From: Treponema vincentii F0403
GTDB taxonomy: Bacteria > Spirochaetota > Spirochaetia > Treponematales > Treponemataceae
Reading direction: 5' to 3'
Assembly (NCBI RefSeq): GCF_000412995.1
Contig: NZ_KE332512.1
Span: 999,847 to 1,063,846, forward strand
DNA length: 64,000 nucleotides
Positions 39,263 to 45,624 of this stretch are shown piece after piece. Made by a program: the position numbers and the translations under genes. Under the pieces are notes generated by a model that saw only the letters and a program-made list of their open reading frames with translations, was not told the origin of the DNA and searched no databases. The number at the start of each line of letters is the position of its first letter. The stretch's first letter is position 1.

Positions 39263-40309
39263 TTGGGATATATCGATAAGAACGTTGCGGATACAAACGT
39301 ACTTTCCGGAATGCTGCCGGAAGAAATAGCAACGGTATGTAATTTGCCGCAGCGGTTCCAGTCAGTGCAAATTTTTCAGTGGATTGCGCGAGGGTGCACA
39401 TCGTTTGCAGAAATGACAAACCTTCCGCTTAAAGAGCGGGAACGGCTTGCAAGTGTATATACACCGCGTAATACCGTATGCGAAACCGTACTGAAAGATC
39501 CTGACGGTACGGTTAAGCTCGGCATCGGTTTGTATGACGGCAGCAGTATAGAAACCGTGCTTTTGTTTGATAAGCATGAGCGTAGAACAGCCTGTGTCTC
39601 CTGCCAAGTCGGCTGCCCGATGGGGTGTACTTTTTGCCAGACCGGACAGCTCGGTTGTTTGCGCAATCTTAGCCCCAATGAAATTGTAGAGCAATTTTTA
39701 CATTTGGAAAAAATTTGCGGCAAGCTTGACAATATCGTGTTTATGGGAATGGGCGAACCGCTGCTAAACCTCGACAGCATTGCAAAAACCATTGCCGTTC
39801 TTACCCATCCAAAAGGCAGAAATCTTTCGCACCGGCGGATAACGCTTTCCACCTCCGGTATCTGCAAAGGTATTTATGAACTTGCAGAGCGGCAGCTCGA
39901 TATCCGCCTTGCCGTTTCGTTGACTACTGCGGATGAAGCACTGCGGACAACTTTGATGCCGGTTACAAAAGCCAACCCGCTAAGTGAATTAAAAAAAGCA
40001 ATCCGATATTTTAATGACAAAACCGATAAGCGGGTAACCTTGGAGCTTGCGCTGCTTAAAGATGTCAACACTTCCTACAAGGCCGCTCAGCAAGTCCGCG
40101 ACTTTGCCGAAGGACTTAATGTGCATATCAATCTTATCCCGTGGAATCCCGTGCAGCAATTACCGTATAGTACTCCTTCCGATTCGGAAATACGTTCTTT
40201 TTATAATTATTTAACGGCAGAAAATTTAAATGTCACAGTCCGGCAAAAGCGCGGCAGAACAATCGGCGGTGCTTGCGGGCAGCTTGGCAAAAAAGGACGT
40301 GCCGAATAG
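39263..40309 (+). CDS. rlmN: 23S rRNA (adenine-2503-C2)/tRNA methyltransferase RlmN
   Basis: A radical SAM enzyme that methylates A2503 of 23S rRNA and A37 of some tRNAs. The cluster motif is CPMGCTFC, with GMGEPLLN after it and the second essential Cys in GGACGQLG near the C-terminus. Length 348 is typical. The frame suggests a TTG start at 39263 with AAGG 8 bases before; an ATG at 39311 is the alternative but would cut a conserved N-terminal region. Third gene of the TPR group. Confidence 0.95.
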   Translation: MGYIDKNVADTNVLSGMLPEEIATVCNLPQRFQSVQIFQWIARGCTSFAEMTNLPLKERERLASVYTPRNTVCETVLKDPDGTVKLGIGLYDGSSIETVLLFDKHERRTACVSCQVGCPMGCTFCQTGQLGCLRNLSPNEIVEQFLHLEKICGKLDNIVFMGMGEPLLNLDSIAKTIAVLTHPKGRNLSHRRITLSTSGICKGIYELAERQLDIRLAVSLTTADEALRTTLMPVTKANPLSELKKAIRYFNDKTDKRVTLELALLKDVNTSYKAAQQVRDFAEGLNVHINLIPWNPVQQLPYSTPSDSEIRSFYNYLTAENLNVTVRQKRGRTIGGACGQLGKKGRAE

Positions 40310-40380
40310 CAAAATTCCAGCCTCTATCCCTTTGAAATTTTATCTGAGTGTACAAGAATATCCATTTACAAAAATTACAA

Positions 40381-40424
40381 AAAAAGCGCCGGTCAATCTT
40401 TAACGATTAATCGGCGCTTTTTTT
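40381..40424. terminator. bidirectional terminator after rlmN
   Basis: AAAAAGCGCCG and CGGCGCTTTTTTT with a 20-nt loop. It serves rlmN and the convergent OmpL47-like gene. Confidence 0.88.
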
Positions 40425-40488
40425 AGCTAAAGTTTAATTATGCCGGTTAGAATATCACCGGTTTTATTAAACCTTTAATATACTCGAT

Positions 40489-41529
40489 TTATTGACCGTC
40501 GGCAGAATTGCTCCAGGTCGCCGGAGCGTTTCCCTCTCTGTCGATAACCTCGATATCGGATGCCGGAGTAATCTTGTCTACGTAGAACTTGTAAGATACA
40601 GGTTCGGAGACGTTACCGACATTGTCGATTGCCTTTACGTCGATATTGTAAACCGTTTCGGTAGAGAACTGGAGCGGTTCAACATATTTGACATAATCGG
40701 CATCGTTGATTTTAACATACAATGCTTCAACTCCGGAAAGCTCATCGGTCGCGCCGAAAGCAACCGTTTCTTTGGTAGAAACGATAATGCGTCCGTCTTC
40801 GTCAACAACGTCGGAGCTCGGGAAAATCATGTATGCATCATCTTTATTGATAAGACGATCGCTGTTTTCAATAAAAACGGTGGGAGCGGTTGTGTCGACA
40901 ACTACGGATACTACCGAGATAGGAGCTAAGTTACCGACATTATCAACAGCCGTGTAATATACCTTTGTGGGGCCTTCTTCGCTCAAAGAGTAGTAAGCAT
41001 CTTCGTTTTCTTTTCCGTTACCGCGCAGCGTTAAAGAGTTTAAATCGGTTCCGATATAAGCACCGGCGGTACCCGAACCGGCTAAGTCATCGGTTGCCGA
41101 AATATACCATTTGGTTTCTGCAGAGCAATAAGCCGCCAAGCCTTTATAGAATAAGGGTTCTGTTGTATTCAATTCGGTCTTAGGTGCAGTATTGTCGACA
41201 ATTACGGAAATGGTTTTCGCAACTTCGAGGTTTTTGCTGTTGTCAAACCCGCGGTATGAGATATCGTGTTTACCTTCTTCCAAGATCTGGAAGGGGTTGC
41301 GGTAAGTCATAAAGCTCGAGCCGTCCAGCGAGAATTCGACAAAATCGAGCCCTGTTTCTTTATCTGCCGAATTGAGTTTAAAGAACACATCGCTGTTGAC
41401 AAAATGTTTATCACCGTTGCGGTATTGCATTGCCGCACGTTGATAATCAGGGGCAATGGTTTCAGGCACTTGAGCCCAAACAGAGAAGCAAAGAGCCGCA
41501 AAAGCAGCGGCAAAGAGTGATTTCTTCAT
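40489..41529 (-). CDS. secreted protein with repeated OmpL47-like (Ig-like) domains
   Basis: A Sec signal peptide MKKSLFAAAFAALCFSVWAQ is followed by three to four repeats with the pattern Y...A.DNVGN: HDISYRGFDNSKNLE, KVYYTAVDNVGNLAP and YNIDVKAIDNVGNVSEP, separated by VDNTAP or VDTTAP linkers. Such domains are known from leptospiral OmpL47 surface proteins. 346 residues, probably periplasmic or surface-associated. The ATG at 41529 has a GGAGG site; a longer start at 41544 is unlikely. The lipoprotein gene upstream, 44 bp away, is probably in the same operon. Confidence 0.82.
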   Translation of the reverse strand: MKKSLFAAAFAALCFSVWAQVPETIAPDYQRAAMQYRNGDKHFVNSDVFFKLNSADKETGLDFVEFSLDGSSFMTYRNPFQILEEGKHDISYRGFDNSKNLEVAKTISVIVDNTAPKTELNTTEPLFYKGLAAYCSAETKWYISATDDLAGSGTAGAYIGTDLNSLTLRGNGKENEDAYYSLSEEGPTKVYYTAVDNVGNLAPISVVSVVVDTTAPTVFIENSDRLINKDDAYMIFPSSDVVDEDGRIIVSTKETVAFGATDELSGVEALYVKINDADYVKYVEPLQFSTETVYNIDVKAIDNVGNVSEPVSYKFYVDKITPASDIEVIDREGNAPATWSNSADGQ

Positions 41530-41573
41530 AAATCGTACCTCCAAATACTATAAAAGATGACTCCGCATCTTTT

Positions 41574-42101
41574 TTAATAATAAATTTCTACTCTGCGGTT
41601 ATGCTTCCGTTCGGAAATTTCCGCATGAGATCCTGCAGGGTGCTGAGCACCTTCAGCCGCTACGGTCATGTTGTCCGCCGTAAATGCACCGGTAGATTCA
41701 AAATACCGTGCGACAGCAAGTGCACGTTGTAACGATAATTTTTCTTCGTCCTTTGTGCTGTCCATTTTTGCACAATGTCCGACAATTTTTATCTGTGTTA
41801 CATCCTTCGCTTTCAGCTGTTCCGCAATACCGTCAAGTTTATGCGCGGTGAACGTATCGATCGTATACGTTTTCGGAGCAAAATAAACCGTTGTTTCGGT
41901 ACCGGCATTGTTGTTTGTGTTCCGTTGCGGCTGCTGTTCCGGAGCCTTTTCCGGTTCGGCAGTTTTTTCTTCCGCAGGAGCGGTTTCAGCCTGTTGCGTT
42001 TGTGCAACGGGCTTTTCTTCCTTCGGCTGCTTCGGCTGTGAGGCGCATCCCATCACAATTGCCGCGATCAGCAACAGAAGAATACCTTTTAGCTTGCTCA
42101 A
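41574..42101 (-). CDS. OmpA/Pal-like lipoprotein
   Basis: Lipobox IVMGC (Cys19) follows the signal MSKLKGILLLLIAA. A Pro/Glu/Gln-rich spacer of about 45 residues leads to an OmpA-like domain with TAHKLDGIAEQL, KIVGHCAKMDS, KLSLQRALAVARYFE and HNRRVEIYY, which should bind peptidoglycan. The usual GHTD reads GHCA, so ligand contacts may differ. 175 residues. GAGGAGG precedes the ATG. It tethers the outer envelope to the wall, by analogy with Pal. Confidence 0.88.
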   Translation of the reverse strand: MSKLKGILLLLIAAIVMGCASQPKQPKEEKPVAQTQQAETAPAEEKTAEPEKAPEQQPQRNTNNNAGTETTVYFAPKTYTIDTFTAHKLDGIAEQLKAKDVTQIKIVGHCAKMDSTKDEEKLSLQRALAVARYFESTGAFTADNMTVAAEGAQHPAGSHAEISERKHNRRVEIYY

Positions 42102-42137
42102 ATTTTGACCTCCTCAAAATTCTTGTATAAAGAATAT

Positions 42138-42161
42138 CTCTAAAAACTGAAGTTCTTAGAG
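42138..42161. repeat. CTCTAAAAACT-family hairpin upstream of the lipoprotein gene
   Basis: CTCTAAAAACT, GA, AGTTCTTAGAG (10 of 11 paired). It sits in the leader region of the lipoprotein gene, so this copy is not at a gene end. Confidence 0.5.
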
Positions 42162-42476
42162 GTTCCAGATGGTTTTCATAGGTTCCTGAAAATAAGTCTT
42201 CTTCTTAAAGTTACTACTATTTTAAATTGACGTTATGTTATTGAGATTCAAAGAATATCGGCCGATATCCTTGCCAAAAGATATGTTATTGATAAGCGAA
42301 TTACGCTTCTACCGCTCTGTAAGCAATGTAACAATGGCGCTCCTACACCATTGAAGGTATAGTATCATCCTCATCGTTTTTGTCAAGCCTCTTTTACAAA
42401 AAGCTATTCCTAACTACCTATTTTCCGTGTATTATATGCATATCATTATTGAAACAGTCGATATTATGGGGTTGTA
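42162..42476. other. 315-bp divergent gap with a 14-bp palindrome
   Basis: ATATCGGCCGATAT at 42255-42268 is a perfect palindrome and CAATGG/CCATTG flank a 10-base loop at about 42337. No gene or clear promoter was found; a regulator site serving one or both divergent genes is possible. Confidence 0.35.
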
Positions 42477-43310
42477 ATGGATATGGGATATAAAAAAACA
42501 ACAAAAAAAATTGCAGTGGTAACGGGCGGAACCAGCGGAATTGGGCTGGAAACGGTAAAATCATTGAGAGATAGAGGCTATCTTGTGTATACCGTCAGCC
42601 GGCGGGTACTTGACGTTGAAACATCTGAAGGTGCAAGACATTTTTCAGCGGATGTAACGGATGAATGCGCCTTAAAAAATATTTTTGCCGAGGTATGGAA
42701 ACGCGAGGCACGGTTGGATGTCTGTGTCTGCGCTGCCGGTTTCGGTATTTCCGGCGCCGTTGAATTTACCGAATTTGAAGAGGCAAAACGGCAGCTGGAG
42801 GTAAACTTCTTCGGAACTTTTTTAACGATGAAGACTGCCGCGCCGTATATGCGGATGCAGGGATTTGGAAAGATACTTGCAGTTAGTTCCGTTGCGGGAG
42901 AAATCGCTATTCCTTTTCAGGCTTTTTATTCCGCCTCCAAGGCTGCGCTCGGCAAACTGCTGGAGGCATTTGCCGCCGAGGTGTTTCCGTTCGGTATACG
43001 GTGCGCGCTTATCATGCCGGGAGATACCGCAACCCCGTTTACGGATGTCAGAAATAAATCGAATATCGGTGATGATGTGTATCATGGGAGAATATCGAAG
43101 AGCATCTCAAAGATGGAGTGTGACGAGCGGCACGGAATACCGGCAAAAAGACTCGGTACTTTTATCGCATCTTTAGCGGACAAAAAACGGATTTCGTTCT
43201 TTTATCCCTATAATGCTTCTTACGCTGTGTTGGTAGGGTTATACCGCTTACTTCCTCGCAGTTTGGCGCTCTTTATAGTCCGAAAACTATATGCCTCTGA
43301 TAAGAAATAA
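42477..43310 (+). CDS. short-chain dehydrogenase/reductase
   Basis: A classical SDR: TGGTSGIG cofactor motif near residues 16-23, DVTDE for the adenine pocket, CAAGFGISG in place of NNAG, catalytic Ser in LAVSSVAGE and the YSASK active site. Arg42-Arg43 after the second strand suggests NADPH. 277 residues with a C-terminal hydrophobic segment SYAVLVGLYRLLPRSLALF, which may touch the membrane, as in lipid- or ketosphinganine-type reductases. Substrate unknown. No strong ribosome site precedes the ATG. Confidence 0.9.
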   Translation: MDMGYKKTTKKIAVVTGGTSGIGLETVKSLRDRGYLVYTVSRRVLDVETSEGARHFSADVTDECALKNIFAEVWKREARLDVCVCAAGFGISGAVEFTEFEEAKRQLEVNFFGTFLTMKTAAPYMRMQGFGKILAVSSVAGEIAIPFQAFYSASKAALGKLLEAFAAEVFPFGIRCALIMPGDTATPFTDVRNKSNIGDDVYHGRISKSISKMECDERHGIPAKRLGTFIASLADKKRISFFYPYNASYAVLVGLYRLLPRSLALFIVRKLYASDKK

Positions 43311-43313
43311 CAG

Positions 43314-43389
43314 GGCAACCGCATCAAAAATATTTTTAGCGGTTGCCTTCCTTCTGTGCGAAATTTTGCTTAAAATTTCGCACATTTTT
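43314..43389 (+). terminator. two tandem hairpins ending the SDR gene
   Basis: First GGCAACCGC/GCGGTTGCC (43314-43347) with a 16-nt AT-rich loop. Then TGTGCGAAATTTT, loop GCTT, AAAATTTCGCACA and TTTTT (43355-43389), a perfect 13-bp intrinsic terminator. Confidence 0.88.
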
Positions 43390-43398
43390 CCAGCAAAG

Positions 43399-43543
43399 GG
43401 GTAAACGCATCAGGCAGAGTAAGTAAAAACCGCAGAAAAATTGAGACTGTGAGACCATTTGAACCGCGAAGAGGTTCAACTCTGGTCGAATAGTTTCAAT
43501 TTTTCCGCGGGGGTGTTAAAAAAACGGCCTGATGCGTTTACCC
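43399..43543. repeat. 145-bp nested inverted repeat (large hairpin)
   Basis: The outer arms GGGTAAACGCATCAGGC (43399-43415) and GCCTGATGCGTTTACCC (43527-43543) are a perfect 17-bp pair. Inside, CCGC and GAAAAATTGA pair with TCAATTTTTC and the CGCGG stretch (43430-43512). The centre TTGAACC/GGTTCAA (43459-43477) is bounded by GACC/GGTC. There is no coding potential. It resembles either a small non-autonomous mobile element or a structured RNA. Confidence 0.7.
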
Positions 43544-43564
43544 TGTAAGAAATAAGAATTATTC

Positions 43565-43594
43565 TTGATTTTTCTATGGGAATGATTATATTAT
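43565..43594 (+). promoter_or_regulatory. promoter for the flavodoxin gene
   Basis: TTGATT (43565-43570), 18 bp, TATTAT (43589-43594). Between it and the ATG lies TTGATG (43603-43608) paired with CATCAA (43630-43635), possibly an operator or leader hairpin. Confidence 0.5.
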
Positions 43595-43648
43595 AACTAC
43601 AGTTGATGTATCAGCAATGATAAATATATCATCAATTAGGAGTATTAT

Positions 43649-44143
43649 ATGAGCAAAACAGGAATTTTTTATGCGAGTAAAGGCGGCGTAACCGAAGCTT
43701 TTGCAAAGCAGATTGCAGAAAAGCTGGGCGCCGATGTGCACAATATGAAAGATACGAAAGTAGATGCGATAGCGGCCTATCAGAATGTCGTGCTGATGTC
43801 ATCCAGCTATTTCTTCGGATCTTTGATGGAAGATTGGGGAAGCAAGGTAAAGCTTTTAAATACCGTTGATTTTTCCGGAAAGAATGTTGCGATTGTCGGC
43901 GTCGGAAGCCAAGAACGGCATCCCGACAGCTTCTGTTCGGGAGCTGCAGACTTCTACGATAAGCTCCGCTTTAGCGGCGCCCATTTTGTCGGCGACGTAT
44001 GCCCCTGCGGATATGAATTTAAGTTCTCCCGCATGGAACAAGGCGGTAGAATGCTCGGACTTTGCTTGGACAAAGGAGATGCGAAAGTTGCCGAAAAGAT
44101 CGACGAATGGGTAAAAACCGTTCAGCCGGTATTTGCAAAATAA
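43649..44143 (+). CDS. flavodoxin family protein
   Basis: An FMN electron carrier of 164 residues. The phosphate loop reads YASKGGVTEAFAKQIA instead of TGT or SGNTE, and SSSYFFGSLMEDW supplies the isoalloxazine loop. VGVGSQERHPDSFCSGAAD matches the flavodoxin signature after the third strand. Six Cys-poor strands alternate with helices as in FldA. TAGGAG lies 7 bases ahead of the ATG. Flavodoxins in anaerobes pass electrons to ferredoxin-dependent enzymes. It stands alone with its own promoter and terminator. Confidence 0.9.
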   Translation: MSKTGIFYASKGGVTEAFAKQIAEKLGADVHNMKDTKVDAIAAYQNVVLMSSSYFFGSLMEDWGSKVKLLNTVDFSGKNVAIVGVGSQERHPDSFCSGAADFYDKLRFSGAHFVGDVCPCGYEFKFSRMEQGGRMLGLCLDKGDAKVAEKIDEWVKTVQPVFAK

Positions 44144-44156
44144 CTCTCGATTATTA

Positions 44157-44199
44157 GGGCACATCCTTAAAAACGTGTTTAGTTTTTAGGGATGTGCCC
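44157..44199 (+). terminator. long hairpin after flavodoxin (CTCTAAAAACT family)
   Basis: GGGCACATCCTTAAAAAC, loop GTGTTTA, GTTTTTAGGGATGTGCCC: a perfect 18-bp stem apart from a wobble. No T run follows, so it is related to the hairpin repeat family as much as to a standard terminator. Confidence 0.65.
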
Positions 44200-44216
44200 G
44201 AGAGGCGTTGCAATAA

Positions 44217-44700
44217 TTACAGTATCTCTATATAAGCTTTTAGATAGTCTATTCTTTGATTGTATATATTTTCACTTATTAAATAATTTACAAGGATTTT
44301 CCCTGTTTTATGTTTTCTGTGTATTATTTTTAGTTTTTCAGGGATATTATTTAAAAAATTTTGATTTACAATTTCTTCGACAAGAAAAACAATAAACGGC
44401 CGGTTTTCCGTTTTTGCCCAAAGAATTTTATCCGTCTTATCGGGTGAGCGAGTAATGATTCCCCCTTCATCATCATTAATGTCTGAACTGTTGATACAGC
44501 ATTATTTTATAATTATTTATTTTTGCTTCAAAATTCGTATATGCATCGTTCAGTATTTTTTCATAATCGGTTAGATTTAAAGTATTAAACCGGCGCATTT
44601 CTTTTATAGGGATACCGAGATTACGATAAAACGAAATTTCTGCAATATTGACTAAATCCGCAATCGAATATTTTCTATAATTATTCATACTGTCTACAGG
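44217..44700 (-). pseudogene. MerR family regulator, broken (N-terminus lost, frameshift)
   Basis: The minus-strand frame from about 44698 gives NNYRKYSIADLVNIAEISFY followed by RNLGIPIKEMRRF, the second half of a MerR winged helix, then a coiled-coil helix. It stops at 44476. The +1 frame continues seamlessly with NDDEGGIITRSPDKTDKILW and ENRPFIVFLVEEIV, ending at 44217. The first DNA-binding helix is missing; upstream bases belong to the truncated transporter on the other strand. So both a deletion and a frameshift are present. The region is visibly AT-rich compared with its surroundings. Confidence 0.72.
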
Positions 44701-45568
44701 CTTTGCTGCGGCTACGACAAATCCGTTTTCGGTAGGCATCGCACAAAGTATTGCCGGTATCGGGATGTATTCGGGAATTGAATATCGAATTTTAATTTTT
44801 ATTGTATTTCAAACAACGGTTATTTTATACGTATTGTGGTATGCAGGAAAAGTAAAAAAAGATCCGAGAAAATCTATTTTATACGGCGAAGAACGAACAC
44901 TTATTGTTCCCTTTAAGCAGGAAGAAGCGGTCATAACTTTAAGGCAAAAAATCTGTTTGATATTATTCGTTTTTACAATTGCTATGTTGCTTTATGGAAC
45001 GACCAAACTTGGATGGTACATTAATGAAATTGCCGCGATGTACCTTATGATGATGATTATAACCGGAATAGTTGCAGGATATTCGACGGAAAAAATATGC
45101 AAAACTTTTATTAAATCAACTCAAAGTATGGTTGGTTCTATGATGGTTGTAGGATTTACCAGAGGTATTTTATTAGTAATGCAAAACGCAAAAATATCCG
45201 ATACTATCGTTTACTATTTATCGAGCATTTTATATGGGCAAACTAAATATATATCTGCCATTGGAATGCTTTTCATTCAGAATATTATAAATTTTTTTAT
45301 TACCGGTTCTTCAAGTCAAGCGGCTATTACGATGCCTATTATGACTCCCGTTGCCGATATTATACATCTAAGCCGTCAAACAGCCGTATTGGTTTATCAA
45401 TTCGGGGATGGTTTTTCAAATATGTTTTGGCCTACGGCATGCGCCGTCGAATGCGGTCTTATGGGAATACCGATAAATAAATGGTATAAATTTATAGCCC
45501 CTTTATTTTTGATTATGGTGATATTGCAGATTATATTTGCAGCCGTATCGGTGTTAGTTTACGTTTAA
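44681..45568 (+). pseudogene. YfcC family transporter, C-terminal fragment
   Basis: Reading from 44681, GFAAATTNPFSVGIAQSIAG and MYSGIEYRILIFIV match the middle of YfcC-type transporters (about 470-500 residues). The rest follows the family to its end: FFITGSSSQAAITMPIM and YQFGDGFSNMFWPTA. A stop at 44678 cuts the frame, and about 200 N-terminal residues are absent. An ATG at 44765 could start a 267-residue product, but it would lack half of the transport core. The break coincides with the broken end of the MerR gene, marking a deletion or rearrangement point. AT-rich. Confidence 0.8.
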
Positions 45569-45624
45569 ATCCGTCATACAAGTCATACGATATTAAAATA
45601 TAATTAACAGGCAGAATCCTTACC

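Noticed and set aside
43314-43347. First SDR hairpin as part of the large 145-bp palindrome
   Set aside because: It has its own complementary arms and is separated from the palindrome by an independent perfect terminator.
44192-44395. 67-residue hydrophobic plus-strand ORF
   Set aside because: The minus strand reads as the second part of a MerR-type protein in a consistent frame, which explains the open frame.
44476-44739. Intact 87-residue MerR-like protein starting MPTENGFVV
   Set aside because: The first 15 residues are antisense to the transporter fragment and the rest lacks the first DNA-binding helix, so it is treated as a pseudogene fragment.
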